A stretch of 64,000 nucleotides of DNA from Marinomonas sp. THO17 (GCF_040436405.1 NZ_AP031575.1:748501-812500); one strand, 5' to 3'; shown: positions 1 to 9,805, counted from the stretch's first letter. The notes: generated by a model from the letters alone, not told the origin. A program made the numbers and translations.

Positions 1-1
1 A

Positions 2-352
2 GAGGAAAGCCAAACACATCTGCAAAAAGTAGACGGTGTGATGATGGGCCGTGAAGCGTACCACAATCCTTGGTTATTGAGCCAAGTGGATCAAGTCATC
101 TATGGTAACGCCCCTATGGTGAGTGATCGCTTTGAGGCCTTAGCCGCCTTTGTTCCTTATGTGGAAACAAGGTTAGCGAAAGGCGAGCGTTTACTGCACA
201 TGACGCGACACATTTTGGGCATTTTCCAAGGCCAAGCAGGCGGTAAACAGTTCCGTCGCTACCTATCGGAAAAGGGTCATAAAGCTGACGCACAGGTTAA
301 CGTATTATTAGAGGCCATTGAATTGGTCAAACAACATCAACACAAAGGATAA
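2..352 (+). CDS. dusA: tRNA-dihydrouridine synthase A, C-terminal part (cut by window start)
   Basis: This is the last 116 residues of a DusA-type flavoenzyme, which reduces uridines in the D-loop of tRNA to dihydrouridine. The reading frame is open from base 2 with no start, so the gene begins outside the window. The visible part holds the end of the TIM barrel: the [11 protein letters not shown] segment followed by NPWLL is the conserved FMN-phosphate-binding strand and loop of the Dus family. The remainder is the helical tRNA-binding domain. The gene ends 5 bases before the transaldolase start, so the two may be cotranscribed. DusA rather than DusB/C is chosen from the GREAYHNPW segment. 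Confidence is high for the family. Confidence 0.9.
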   Translation, partial: EESQTHLQKVDGVMMGREAYHNPWLLSQVDQVIYGNAPMVSDRFEALAAFVPYVETRLAKGERLLHMTRHILGIFQGQAGGKQFRRYLSEKGHKADAQVNVLLEAIELVKQHQHKG

Positions 353-357
353 GAGCA

Positions 358-1308
358 ATGAGCAACAAGTTATCTCAATTAAAAGAGTTTACGACCATTG
401 TAGCCGATACGGGTGACATCACGGCAATCAAAGACTTTTTGCCAGAAGACGCGACAACCAACCCTTCCCTAATGCTAAAAGCCGCTCAAATTCCTGAATA
501 CGCGCCTTTCCTAGAGCAAGCGGTGGCGTGGGCGAAAACACAAAGCGACGACAAAGCACAACAAATCCTAGACGCGGGCGACAAGCTTGCGGTGATTGTT
601 GGCTGTGAGATTCTGAAATACGTACCGGGTCGCATTTCCACTGAAGTGGATGCGCGTTTGTCTTTTGATAAAGACGCCACACTGGCGAAAGCCCGTAAGC
701 TGATCGCCCTATATGAAGAAGCCGGTGTATCACGTGACCGTGTATTGATAAAAGCGGCGTCGACTTGGGAAGGCATCAAGGCGGCAGAAGAATTGGAAAA
801 AGAAGGCATCAATTGTAACCTGACCCTGCTGTTCTCATTCGCTCAAGCACAAGCCTGTGCCGAAGCCGGTGTTTACCTAATTTCGCCTTTCGTTGGTCGT
901 ATCCTTGATTGGTACAAAAAATCGACTGGTCAAGATTACACGGCAGAAACCGATCCGGGTGTCTTGTCGGTGACGGAAATCTACAACTACTACAAGCAAC
1001 ACGGCTACAAAACAGTGGTAATGGGTGCCAGCTTCCGTAACATTGGTGAGATTGAGCAGCTTGCTGGTTGCGACCGCCTAACCATCAGCCCAGCCTTGTT
1101 AGACGAATTGAAGAAAGACGAAGGCACTCTTGAGCGTAAATTGGTGCCAGCCACTGAAGTCACACCAGCACCTGCAGCCATCACGGAAGCAGAATTCCGC
1201 TGGGCAATGAACGAAGATGCCATGGCAACGGAAAAATTGTCTGAAGGCATTCGCAACTTCGCGGTTGATCAGCGCAAATTAGAAGACACCTTGTCATCTA
1301 TGTTGTAA
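358..1308 (+). CDS. tal: Transaldolase (TalB type)
   Basis: Transaldolase of the non-oxidative pentose phosphate pathway. It transfers a dihydroxyacetone unit between sedoheptulose 7-phosphate and glyceraldehyde 3-phosphate in the cytosol. The 316 residues match the usual length of the TalB subfamily. The Schiff-base lysine is K132 in the LIKAAST segment, the same position as in E. coli TalB. The N-terminal DATTNPSL and the central [13 protein letters not shown] and [10 protein letters not shown] blocks are all present. The start follows an AAGGATAAGAGCA leader containing a Shine-Dalgarno sequence 5 bases after the dusA stop. A clear terminator hairpin follows at 1379. Confidence 0.97.
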   Translation: MSNKLSQLKEFTTIVADTGDITAIKDFLPEDATTNPSLMLKAAQIPEYAPFLEQAVAWAKTQSDDKAQQILDAGDKLAVIVGCEILKYVPGRISTEVDARLSFDKDATLAKARKLIALYEEAGVSRDRVLIKAASTWEGIKAAEELEKEGINCNLTLLFSFAQAQACAEAGVYLISPFVGRILDWYKKSTGQDYTAETDPGVLSVTEIYNYYKQHGYKTVVMGASFRNIGEIEQLAGCDRLTISPALLDELKKDEGTLERKLVPATEVTPAPAAITEAEFRWAMNEDAMATEKLSEGIRNFAVDQRKLEDTLSSML

Positions 1309-1378
1309 AGCTGTCTTTGCAGTAAAATCTTCTTTACTGTAAAAACCGTCTTTGTTGAAAAAAAGACGATAAAATGCG

Positions 1379-1403
1379 AAACGCGACTTAGGTCGCGTTT
1401 TTT
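1379..1403 (+). terminator. Rho-independent terminator after tal
   Basis: A 9-bp perfect stem (AAACGCGAC / GTCGCGTTT) with a TTAG loop is followed by a T run. It lies 70 bases after the transaldolase stop. Confidence 0.85.
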
Positions 1404-1494
1404 GTGTTTCCCCATAACGGCTTGCCATCCATCCATGATGTTCCCTATAGTCGTTTCGACAAACCATGACGATAAACCATGACAGAGTAAAGCG

Positions 1495-2007
1495 ATGACG
1501 GAATTTGAGAAAATGATCTCAGGACAGGCGTTCAATAGTCTGGATAACGAGTTGAGACTAAAGCGCGAAGCCGCCCGCCTCGCCTGCGCAAAATACACGG
1601 CTCATCCCAGCAAAGGCAACCTTCGTCACATTACTCGTTTATTCGCCCAATCCACACAGGCCGTCATTGAGCCCGGTTTTCAATGTGACTATGGCGGTCA
1701 AATTCATTTGGGTAAAAACGTCTACATCAATTTCCATTGCGTGATGCTCGACAGTGCTCCCATTTATATTGGTGATCAGGTATTGATTGGCCCAGCGGCA
1801 CATTTTTATACGGTGGATCATCCACGAGCTGCCGCACAAAGAGCGACTGGTGAATGTGTGGCTCGGCCTATTAAGGTCGGTAATAGAGTGTGGATTGGCG
1901 GTGGCGCTAAGCTGTTACCTGGTGTGGAAATAGGCGATGATGCCATCATAGCCGCCAATGCCGTGGTGACATGCAATGTTGCACAAGGCGAACGTTATTT
2001 TGGCTAA
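1495..2007 (+). CDS. Maltose/galactoside-type O-acetyltransferase (hexapeptide repeat)
   Basis: Acetyl-CoA-dependent sugar O-acetyltransferase of the Maa/LacA family, cytosolic and expected to be trimeric. The N-terminal 55 residues are the helical maltose-acetyltransferase cap (EKMISGQAFN...). From about residue 60 come hexapeptide repeats forming a left-handed beta helix (IHLGKNVYIN, IYIGDQVLIG, IKVGNRVWIG, VEIGDDAIIA). The VDHP motif holds the presumed catalytic histidine. At 170 residues it is shorter than the usual ~185. The frame stops after GERYFG, before the normal NPAKVI-type ending, so the C-terminal tail is clipped by a mutation or naturally short. The natural acceptor sugar cannot be told from sequence. 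Confidence 0.88.
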   Translation: MTEFEKMISGQAFNSLDNELRLKREAARLACAKYTAHPSKGNLRHITRLFAQSTQAVIEPGFQCDYGGQIHLGKNVYINFHCVMLDSAPIYIGDQVLIGPAAHFYTVDHPRAAAQRATGECVARPIKVGNRVWIGGGAKLLPGVEIGDDAIIAANAVVTCNVAQGERYFG

Positions 2008-2176
2008 ATTGCACAAATATTAATCCATTGTTAGCATATTGGCTCGATTAAGCACAGAGTACTGAACACTTCTTCAAACTGGGTAAGCAATCAGTAATAG
2101 TAGAGGAAATCACTTTTCAGCCGCGGTTTATTTGACTATTTTCTCTATACTGAACGGAAAATATCAGGGGGGCCAA

Positions 2177-3304
2177 ATGCAAAATTGGATCATTCTATTT
2201 ATCAGCTTATTATCCATTAATCTTTATGCAGACAACCTGCAAGAAAATAATGATGATAAGCCACTTAATGTTTCGCAAGTTGCCGAATTCGACGGCATTC
2301 CTTGGGGCATTAGCTTGCTTAATGACCAATTTGCTATTGTGACCATTAAGCAAGGTGAAGCTTATAAGGTCAACCTTTCTACGGGTGAGAAACAAGCCTT
2401 GAGTAATCTGCCAAAAGTCGATAGCCGTGGCCAAGGTGGTCTATTGGATGTGGCTAAATTACCGGACGACCTTGCTGCGCATGCTTCCTTAGACAATAAC
2501 TGGTTGTATTTTACTTATTCCAAATCGACGGAAAAAGGCTCAGTGACCACACTGGCAAGAGCCAAACTGGAAGGCACTCAGCTAACCAATTGGCAAGACT
2601 TATTGGTTAGTGATTCCGCCACCGACACCAGTAAGCATTATGGCGGACGTATAGCCTTTGACGACCAGCAACATGTGTTCTTTAGCATTGGCGACCGTGG
2701 TGTGCGTAAAAGCGCACAAAACTTACAAAATCACGCTGGCAGCATTATTCGTCTTAATCTGGATGGCAGCGTCCCTGCAGACAACCCCTTTGTGTCTCAC
2801 GCCAATATTCGTAATGAAATCTGGAGTTATGGGCATCGCAACCCGCAAGGATTATTCTATGACCGAGACACACATACTCTTTGGTCCAATGAACATGGGC
2901 CACGTGGTGGCGACGAAATTAATCTTATCCGTCCCGGTGCCAATTATGGCTGGCCAATTGTCTCCCATGGTAAAGAATATTGGGGCCCCATTAGTGTCGG
3001 CGAAGGCACTGAAAAAGACGGCATTGATAACCCGATAAAAGTCTACATTCCTTCTATCGCACCCAGCAGCATGATTAAGTACCAAGGACGCTTATTCTCC
3101 AACTGGAATGGCGACTTTTTATCCACCGCTTTAGCACTGCGTCATCTCAATAAAATTCATATTGAGCAAGATGGGAGCACTAAGGAAACGCGATATCTGG
3201 AAGACTTGAATGAACGTTTACGTTCCATCGCGCAAGATTCAAATGGCGTACTCTATTTGGGCACCGACTCAGGTAAGTTACTGAAAGTCACAATTCAGCC
3301 CTAG
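2177..3304 (+). CDS. PQQ-dependent aldose sugar dehydrogenase, exported
   Basis: Soluble periplasmic sugar dehydrogenase of the GSDH/YliI (Asd) family, a six-bladed beta propeller using PQQ. The hallmark GPRGGDEINLI and GANYGWP segments are present in the C-terminal half. The signal peptide MQNWIILFISLLSINLYA precedes the mature protein. The ATG at 2177 was chosen because AGGGGGG lies directly upstream and the signal peptide begins there; an in-frame TTG at 2132 would add 15 non-signal residues. The mature chain of about 357 residues is normal for the family. PQQ supply genes are not in the window, so the holoenzyme may need external PQQ. Confidence 0.88.
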   Translation: MQNWIILFISLLSINLYADNLQENNDDKPLNVSQVAEFDGIPWGISLLNDQFAIVTIKQGEAYKVNLSTGEKQALSNLPKVDSRGQGGLLDVAKLPDDLAAHASLDNNWLYFTYSKSTEKGSVTTLARAKLEGTQLTNWQDLLVSDSATDTSKHYGGRIAFDDQQHVFFSIGDRGVRKSAQNLQNHAGSIIRLNLDGSVPADNPFVSHANIRNEIWSYGHRNPQGLFYDRDTHTLWSNEHGPRGGDEINLIRPGANYGWPIVSHGKEYWGPISVGEGTEKDGIDNPIKVYIPSIAPSSMIKYQGRLFSNWNGDFLSTALALRHLNKIHIEQDGSTKETRYLEDLNERLRSIAQDSNGVLYLGTDSGKLLKVTIQP

Positions 3305-3394
3305 AACCATCTTAAAGCTGTTCTTAAAAACACAGCTCTTAAAAACAAGTCCTTAAAACATAGTCTATAAAAATCTTATCTCGCAAAAAATAGC

Positions 3395-3427
3395 AAAACG
3401 CCCACCCCGATAAAGGGTGGGCGTTTT
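3395..3427. terminator. Bidirectional terminator between sugar dehydrogenase and hpf
   Basis: The stem AAAACGCCCACC / GGTGGGCGTTTT, with a short loop, has A and T runs on its two sides. It can therefore serve the rightward sugar dehydrogenase gene and the leftward hpf gene. Confidence 0.85.
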
Positions 3428-3499
3428 TACCCTGCACTTTTTATTCGTTCTCCTTTTATGCGCTCTCCTTTATTTTGCTCTACTTTTTATTCAAGCAAA

Positions 3500-3922
3500 T
3501 TAATAGTAAGCCGCATAATCTTCGTATTCGTAGTCTTCTAGATCGTCCCTAATAGTGTCTTTAGACTCTCCTTGCTGAGCCTTAACTCGACGTAATCGCG
3601 ATTTAATGCGACTGGCTTTGTGCTGCAATCGCTCAATTCGCTTAGACACGGTGCGACTGACTTTATCAGCGGCAATGTCGATCGCCGCCTGCAAACTCGT
3701 TTGTTTATGATCAACAATAACGTCTTGCTTTCCATCCAGTTGAACAAACACTTGACAGCGTTTGTCTTCCCCACCTTTCGGTCCATTAACATCCGATAAG
3801 GTCACTACGACACGCTTAATTCGATTAAATCGAGCGTTAAGGGCGAAACCGATGCGACGCTTAACGTAGTTTTTAAGCTCTTTGGTAAGCCTCAAACGGC
3901 GTGACTGTACTTTAATATTCAT
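3500..3922 (-). CDS. HPF/RaiA-family ribosome-associated protein
   Basis: Small cytosolic protein of the S30AE (sigma-54 modulation/HPF) family, which binds the 30S decoding region and promotes ribosome hibernation. Residues 1-105 show the expected beta-alpha-beta-beta-beta-alpha order, with basic patches (RLRLTKELKNYVKRRI, VSKRIERLQHKASRIKSRLRR). The last 20 residues are acidic and tyrosine-rich (DDLEDYEYEDYAAYY), unlike E. coli HPF and different from the dimerising tail of long HPF. At 140 residues it is intermediate in size. The gene is transcribed alone, convergent with the sugar dehydrogenase and divergent from nhaR. The exact subclass is uncertain. Confidence 0.85.
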   Translation of the reverse strand: MNIKVQSRRLRLTKELKNYVKRRIGFALNARFNRIKRVVVTLSDVNGPKGGEDKRCQVFVQLDGKQDVIVDHKQTSLQAAIDIAADKVSRTVSKRIERLQHKASRIKSRLRRVKAQQGESKDTIRDDLEDYEYEDYAAYY

Positions 3923-4043
3923 TTTTCTCTCCCATATCCTAATGTTGGATAAGTAAAGTTGAATACTCAGTCTACATAAGCAATAAATGAAGTTATAATC
4001 GAATTATAATTATTGAATATCAGATTTTTTCGAGGTATTTTTC

Positions 4044-4934
4044 ATGATTAATTTCAAGCACCTACATTATTTTTGGGTCGTCGCCAAACAAGGTAGCATT
4101 AATAAAGCCAGTAAGATTTTACACATAACCCCGCAAACCATCAGTGGACAAATACACTTACTGGAAGATCAATTGGGTACGACTTTATTTGAAAAAGTAG
4201 GCCGCCGACTGCAACTCACAGACATGGGGCGAATGGCACTTGGTTATGCGGATGACATCTTCGCCTTAGGCGGAGAATTAGAACAAAACATGAAGGGCAA
4301 AGAGCAGGATCAGACCCAGTTCTTACAGATAGGCATTGCCGATGCGGTGCCAAAATCCATCGCTTATCGCCTGATCAAGCCAGCGCTGAATCTCGATTAC
4401 CCAGTTCGAATCGTCTGCAAGGAAGATAGCCTGCCCAATCTGCTGAGCAGACTGGCTTTGCATAAGCTGGATCTTATTATTGCCGATGGCCCAATCCCTG
4501 AGAATATTGGCGTGCGAGGCTTTAATCATAAACTGGGAAAATGCGGTATTTCCTTTATGGCATCGCCATCCTTAATGGCGCAACTGGTTGGGGAATTTCC
4601 ATCCTGTTTAACAGGCGCTCCCATGTTAATCCCCAGTGATGCTTCGAGTCTGCATAACCCACTTTTTCAATGGTTGGACAAGCATCAACTGCAGCCCAAA
4701 ATAGCCGGAGAGTTTGATGACAGTGCCTTAATGAAAGCCTTTGGCCAAGCTGGCGTGGGTGTGTTTGGTATTCCCTCTGCGATTAGCCAAGAGGTGGCCA
4801 AGCAATTTGATGTTGAATTAGTGGGGGTTACCAATGATATTCGACAGTCTTTTTACGCCATTTCGACACAGCGCCGTTTAACCAACCCAGCCATTGTCGC
4901 CATCAACCAAGCGGCGAGAGATTGGCTAAACTGA
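4044..4934 (+). CDS. nhaR: LysR-type regulator NhaR
   Basis: Transcriptional activator of sodium/proton antiporter genes in enterics. The N-terminal winged helix (residues 1-60, HLHYFWVVAKQGSINKAS and TPQTISGQIHLLE) is very close to NhaR of E. coli, including the unusual PQTISGQI recognition helix. The effector domain retains the GEFDDSALMKAFG segment typical of NhaR. Length (296) is normal. No nhaA gene lies in the window, so its target is elsewhere. The start is the ATG following a CGAGGTATTTTTC leader with a Shine-Dalgarno sequence. The divergent hpf gene shares the 120-bp upstream space. Confidence 0.88.
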   Translation: MINFKHLHYFWVVAKQGSINKASKILHITPQTISGQIHLLEDQLGTTLFEKVGRRLQLTDMGRMALGYADDIFALGGELEQNMKGKEQDQTQFLQIGIADAVPKSIAYRLIKPALNLDYPVRIVCKEDSLPNLLSRLALHKLDLIIADGPIPENIGVRGFNHKLGKCGISFMASPSLMAQLVGEFPSCLTGAPMLIPSDASSLHNPLFQWLDKHQLQPKIAGEFDDSALMKAFGQAGVGVFGIPSAISQEVAKQFDVELVGVTNDIRQSFYAISTQRRLTNPAIVAINQAARDWLN

Positions 4935-5048
4935 TTTTTCCGCTGACTTGGATGAAGGCTAAAAAGTCAATGCAACAACACGAAAGAGCCTGTGACGCAA
5001 TGCCCTAACATGCTATCCATTTTCCAATCTCTGCAGTATCAACTTTTA

Positions 5049-5867
5049 TTAGGACTCGCTGCTGTCGTCACCCCAGCTATCTGTTGAATCGTCGCCCCAG
5101 CTATCGCCAGAGTCATCTCCCCAGCTATCGCCAGAATCGTCACCCCAACTGTCACCTGAATCACTGTCCGGCTTGGCTTGAGAGGATTGCTCAGGAACCT
5201 GACCATCGTAAATTTCAAATTCACGATTTTGTAAGTAGATATCACGAATGAAACTGTAGCGGTCACCAATGATAAGCGACTCAGCGCTCAGTAGTCCGGC
5301 TCGTGTTTTCACTATGTCGATCGCGAATAAACCCGTTTCTTCATCCGAATTCACATCCAACAGACTGACGCCATCATCGTAAGTCAAATCCACCGCAAGA
5401 CCGGCACCGTCACGCACCGTCGATGGTCCAAAGAAAGGCAACACCAAATAAGGCCCAGAAGACACCCCCCAATAGGCGAGTGTTTGTCCAAAGTCTTCAT
5501 CGTATTTTTTTAGGCCCATTTCACTGGCAACATCAAAAATACCAAACCAACCCGCGGTACTGTTGATGATGAAACGCCACGTGGAGGATGCGGTTTGATC
5601 CCATTTTCCTTGCAACAAATTATTGGCGATATTGCCAATCTCCCCTAAATTCGAGAAGAAGTTGCTCACACCTTTCTGTACAGGATTCGGCGTCACCGCT
5701 TTATAGCCCTTAGCAAGAGGCTTTAAAACCGCCCCATCTACCGCGTCATTAAAGCTGAACATGGCACGATTAAAGCCTTCCCATGGATCTTCCTCTGTCG
5801 CCGCCCATATTGATTGGCTAAGCAATAACAAACAACCAAACACCAACACATTGATACGATTAAGCAT
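5049..5867 (-). CDS. mlaA: MlaA/VacJ phospholipid-retrograde-transport protein with repeat tail
   Basis: Outer-membrane-associated component of the Mla system, which removes mislocalised phospholipids from the outer leaflet. The family blocks DPWEGFNRAMFSFN, NFFSNLGEIGN, STAGWFGIFDVASEMGL and FGQTLAYWGVSSGPYLVLPFFGPSTVRD are in the usual order. Two oddities stand out. The N-terminal signal ends in SIWA-ATEED, a signal peptidase I type site, with no lipobox cysteine, while E. coli MlaA is a lipoprotein. The C-terminal 37 residues are a tandem acidic octapeptide repeat (DSGDSWGD). Other mla genes are not nearby, which is common. Confidence 0.93.
   Translation of the reverse strand: MLNRINVLVFGCLLLLSQSIWAATEEDPWEGFNRAMFSFNDAVDGAVLKPLAKGYKAVTPNPVQKGVSNFFSNLGEIGNIANNLLQGKWDQTASSTWRFIINSTAGWFGIFDVASEMGLKKYDEDFGQTLAYWGVSSGPYLVLPFFGPSTVRDGAGLAVDLTYDDGVSLLDVNSDEETGLFAIDIVKTRAGLLSAESLIIGDRYSFIRDIYLQNREFEIYDGQVPEQSSQAKPDSDSGDSWGDDSGDSWGDDSGDSWGDDSTDSWGDDSSES
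5063..5161 (-). repeat. 24-bp tandem repeat in the 3' end of mlaA
   Basis: Four copies of a 24-bp unit, with the CCCCA cores at 5071, 5095, 5119 and 5143, encode the octapeptide DS(G/T)DSWGD. Copies differ by a few silent or single-residue changes. Confidence 0.9.
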
Positions 5868-5920
5868 GTTTCATTCCTACCGATGAAAATACAGGCCAAA
5901 GACTACATTCTAGCCAATTT

Positions 5921-8900
5921 TTATGACACTAATTTTTTGACTTCTTGCCATTGTTTGGCAAGGCGTTTTGCCGAAATGGGCTCCAATGTTCCGACCGATT
6001 GCGCAAATAATGAAATCCGATACTCTTCTAACATCCAACGGTATTTCATGAGTTCGGGATCATACAAGGCTTTCTCATCATGGGCCTTTTTCTGTTTTGC
6101 ATAAGTTTGCCATAGGCCTTCAAGCTCTGTGACAAACTGATTTTCTTTGTTTAAGTGGTTTTGAAAGCGTTCCAAGCGCACTTCAATGCCTTTGAAATAA
6201 CGCGGCAATTGCCCTAGCCAATAGAGTGGCGTATTGCCAATAAAGCCAGGGTAAATAAGTTGTCCAAGCTGGAACTGAATGTCACCGTAAATGCGTGTCC
6301 AAGGCAAAGGAATATTGCCTTTCATACGCTTGGCGACGCCTTGATAAGAAGACAAGACACGATACAACTGCTCCGCCATGTCATTGGCTAGGGCAATCAA
6401 ATTGCCTTTGTTGTCGGCCACACGCTCAACAAACTCATGCTTCTGGCGAGGCAAAGGACGTTGATCCAAAAACACTTTATCCAGAATGGCGTCCAGCAAA
6501 TCCTCCAACAAAGATTCTTTCGGCCCCAATGGAGCGAAAATCAGCATGGACTCTTTGAGCTTAGGCAAATTCTTTTTCAAGTAGCGCACTTCCTTGTTCA
6601 AGGTCAGCTTGAGCAAGGTAATCACGCCCTTACGATGGGCTTCAATGGCCGTGCTTTGATCATCAAACATTTTCAATGCCACAGTGTCACCCTGCGACAC
6701 CAGCGCAGGAAAGGCCGTCACCTTAATGCCTGCTTGCTTGATTTCTTGACGTTCTGCAATACCCTGCTCTGGCCATTCGGTGAGTCCTTCCTCTTCATGG
6801 GCCTTGGTGCCAAATTTAGCAAAACTTTCTTCTACCAGATCACTAAACTGACGTTGTAATTGCGCCAGATCTTTCCCCTGACCTAATACCTTACCACGCT
6901 CATCCACCACAGCTAAGTTGAGTGTCAAATGCGCATCCAGTTTGTCAGCATTCCATTCGTTTAAGGGAATGTCGATCAGGGTTTCGCGCTTAATCTGCAA
7001 GCTCAGTTGCTCCAGTAAATCCCCTTTTTCTTTCGATAAATTAGGGTAAATACGATCCACAAACTGAGGAATCGGTACAAAGCGACGACGCAGTACTTTC
7101 GGCAAAGCACGAATTAAAGCCTCACAACGTTCTTTGATGTAACCCGGCACTGCCCAACCCAAATCCTCAATACTCAACTGGCGTAATAAGCCCACAGGCA
7201 CTTTAAGGGTCGCGCCATCCGTGGTTTTACCCGGCTCAAATTTATAATCAATAGGCAGGGCCACGCCATTTAAAGCAAAAGAATCAGGAAAGGCCATGTC
7301 ATCCACCGCCACCTGCTGATTGATCAGATCCGCTTTGCTCATTAACAAGGCATCGGGGTGGGTTTTGATAAAGTGCTCAAGGCTTTTCAGATTGCGCACA
7401 TTGTCAGGCAGACGCTGATCATAAAATTGGAACACGGCTTCGTCATCGACCAAGATATCGCGTTTTCTCAGCTTGGCTTCCTGGGTTTCCAAGTCGTCAA
7501 TTAGGGCTTTGTTGTGACGATAAAACGCCAGCTTAGTGCGTAACTCTCCTTCCACTAAGCCCGCTCGAATGAAGATTTCCCGCGCCTCTTCCGGTTGCAC
7601 ATGACCATAATCCACACGGCGCTTAGGCACTATGATTAAGCCATATAAGGACACTTGTTCATTGGCCATAACACGGCCTTGATTGCGCTCAAAGTGCGGA
7701 TCCAGATACTGACGCTTCACAAAAGGCCCTGCGTATTCTTCAATCCAAGCTGGATCAATGCGCGCCACCACACGGGCATAAAGCTTGCTGGTTTCCACCA
7801 GCTCAGCCGCCATCACCCATTGAGGTGGCTTTTTAAATAACATGGACCCTGGAAAGATAGACAGCTTACGAGAACGACAGCCCAACATGTCTTTGCTGTC
7901 GTCCATCTTGTTGGCCACCTGGGTAAACAAACCAGCCAACAAAGCCCGGTGAATGGCTTCGTAATTACGGGTGTGACTGGCTTTGTCTTTGAAACCCAGT
8001 TGCTTACAAGCGATCATAATTTGGCGATGTATGTCTCGCCATTCGCGCATGCGCATGAAGTTTAAAAACTGCTTACGACAGAATTGGCGTAATTGATTTT
8101 GCGATAGGGCTTGGCGCTGGGTTTCAAATCGCTCCCAAAGGTTGAGAAAAACGGCAAAGTCCGAGTCTTCGTCCTTGTCTTGCGCGTGCGCTTGATCCGA
8201 CTGGGTTTTCTTATCTTGCGGACGCTCTCTTGGGTCAGCGATGGACAAAGCACTGACAATAATAGATACATCAGACAAGACACCATATCTCTCGGCAGCA
8301 ATCAGAATACGACCTAATTTAGGATCAATTGGCAATTTGGCTAACTGGCGACCAATCGGCGTTAAACGATCTTTTTTCAAGGCGCCTAACTCTGTCAGAG
8401 CACGATAACCGTCGTTGATCATGCGTTTTTCTGGCATTTCCACGAAGGGGAATTGTTCTACCGCGCCCAATCTCAGATTCGCCATTTGCAAAATGACTGA
8501 GGCCAAATTGGTACGGAAAATTTCCGGATCGGTAAACTCAGGACGATTGTTAAAATCCGCTTCATCGTATAAACGAATACAAATCCCTTCCGCAACACGA
8601 CCACAACGTCCTGCCCTTTGATTGGCACTGGCTTGACTGATTTTCTCGATGGGTAACTGCTGAACTTTGGAACGCACACTGTAACGACTGATGCGCGCTA
8701 AACCCGGATCAATCACATAACGAATGCCAGGAACAGTCAAAGACGTTTCCGCCACGTTAGTAGACAATACAATACGTCGTCCTGAATGGGGCTTGAAGAT
8801 GCGTTGCTGCTCGCTGGCGGTCAGTCTTGCGTATAAGGGCAAGACTTCGGTAGAACGCAAATCAGCACGGCGTAAAAGGTCTGCGGTTTCACGGATTTCT

Positions 8901-9805
8901 CGTTCCCCCGGCAGGAACACCAAAATATCACCCGCACCGCGATAGCCTGAGTCTTTTTCTTCGGCAATTAACCACTCCACCGCATCCAAGATGCCCTGCT
9001 CCATGCTTTGATCTTCGTCCAACTCGGAATCGGCTTTGCTCAATAAGGGCTGATAACGAATTTCCACCGGATAGGTTCGGCCAGAGACTTCAATAATAGG
9101 CGCATCATCAAAGTGCTTGGAAAAACGTTCCACATCTATAGTGGCCGAGGTGACGATCACTTTTAAATCTGGGCGCACCGCCAACACTTGTTTAAGATAG
9201 CCCAACAAAAAGTCAATGTTCAAGCTGCGTTCGTGGGCTTCGTCTATGATGATGGTGTCGTATTGATAAAGACGTTTGTCTTGCTGAATTTCGGCCAACA
9301 AAATACCGTCTGTCATCAATTTAATCAGGGTGTTGTCGCTGCTTTCGTCACTAAAACGAACCTGAAAACCCACCTGTTCACCCAGTTCAACCTGCAGTTC
9401 ATCACTGATGCGTTCTGCGACGCTGCGCGCTGCAAGGCGTCGTGGTTGCGTGTGACCAATCAACCCAGCTTGACCACGGCCTGCCTGCAAACACATTTTC
9501 GGTAATTGAGTGGTTTTTCCCGACCCTGTCTCACCCGCGATGATGACCACTTGATGTGCTTCAATGGCCTGGATGATTTCATCGGCTCGCGCCGCCACCG
9601 GAAGACTTTCATCGTAACGGACGTTTGGCATGGCAGCCAAACGAGCCTCATAACCTTGACGAGATTGCGCCACTAAGTCGGCTAACTCTTTGGTCAATTT
9701 ATCGAACGGCAACCCGTCTTTTTGACGCTTGTCTATTTGCTCTTGCTTACGACTAATACGATGACGATCTTTGGTCATCACAAGATGATTTTGCATGGTG
9801 TCCAA
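5921..9805 (-). CDS. hrpA: ATP-dependent RNA helicase HrpA (DEAH box)
   Basis: Large DEAH/RHA helicase acting on RNA in the cytosol, known in E. coli for rescuing stalled ribosomes and mRNA processing. Walker A is GETGSGKT at residues 91-98. The DEAH box (IIIDEAHERSL) lies near residue 190, followed by the TSAT motif and the motif VI sequence QRAGRCGR. The long C-terminal part (DUF3418-like, about residues 700-1290) is typical of HrpA. The length of 1,294 matches the ~1,300-residue E. coli protein. Two ATG codons, residues 1 and 4, are possible starts. It is transcribed alone, divergent from cysK. Confidence 0.96.
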   Translation of the reverse strand: MDTMQNHLVMTKDRHRISRKQEQIDKRQKDGLPFDKLTKELADLVAQSRQGYEARLAAMPNVRYDESLPVAARADEIIQAIEAHQVVIIAGETGSGKTTQLPKMCLQAGRGQAGLIGHTQPRRLAARSVAERISDELQVELGEQVGFQVRFSDESSDNTLIKLMTDGILLAEIQQDKRLYQYDTIIIDEAHERSLNIDFLLGYLKQVLAVRPDLKVIVTSATIDVERFSKHFDDAPIIEVSGRTYPVEIRYQPLLSKADSELDEDQSMEQGILDAVEWLIAEEKDSGYRGAGDILVFLPGEREIRETADLLRRADLRSTEVLPLYARLTASEQQRIFKPHSGRRIVLSTNVAETSLTVPGIRYVIDPGLARISRYSVRSKVQQLPIEKISQASANQRAGRCGRVAEGICIRLYDEADFNNRPEFTDPEIFRTNLASVILQMANLRLGAVEQFPFVEMPEKRMINDGYRALTELGALKKDRLTPIGRQLAKLPIDPKLGRILIAAERYGVLSDVSIIVSALSIADPRERPQDKKTQSDQAHAQDKDEDSDFAVFLNLWERFETQRQALSQNQLRQFCRKQFLNFMRMREWRDIHRQIMIACKQLGFKDKASHTRNYEAIHRALLAGLFTQVANKMDDSKDMLGCRSRKLSIFPGSMLFKKPPQWVMAAELVETSKLYARVVARIDPAWIEEYAGPFVKRQYLDPHFERNQGRVMANEQVSLYGLIIVPKRRVDYGHVQPEEAREIFIRAGLVEGELRTKLAFYRHNKALIDDLETQEAKLRKRDILVDDEAVFQFYDQRLPDNVRNLKSLEHFIKTHPDALLMSKADLINQQVAVDDMAFPDSFALNGVALPIDYKFEPGKTTDGATLKVPVGLLRQLSIEDLGWAVPGYIKERCEALIRALPKVLRRRFVPIPQFVDRIYPNLSKEKGDLLEQLSLQIKRETLIDIPLNEWNADKLDAHLTLNLAVVDERGKVLGQGKDLAQLQRQFSDLVEESFAKFGTKAHEEEGLTEWPEQGIAERQEIKQAGIKVTAFPALVSQGDTVALKMFDDQSTAIEAHRKGVITLLKLTLNKEVRYLKKNLPKLKESMLIFAPLGPKESLLEDLLDAILDKVFLDQRPLPRQKHEFVERVADNKGNLIALANDMAEQLYRVLSSYQGVAKRMKGNIPLPWTRIYGDIQFQLGQLIYPGFIGNTPLYWLGQLPRYFKGIEVRLERFQNHLNKENQFVTELEGLWQTYAKQKKAHDEKALYDPELMKYRWMLEEYRISLFAQSVGTLEPISAKRLAKQWQEVKKLVS

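Noticed and set aside
2132-2176. Longer start (TTG) for the sugar dehydrogenase
   Set aside because: The extra residues precede the signal peptide, and the ATG at 2177 has a much better Shine-Dalgarno sequence.
5883-6104. 73-residue plus-strand frame over the hrpA 3' end
   Set aside because: Almost wholly antisense to hrpA; coding pattern belongs to hrpA.
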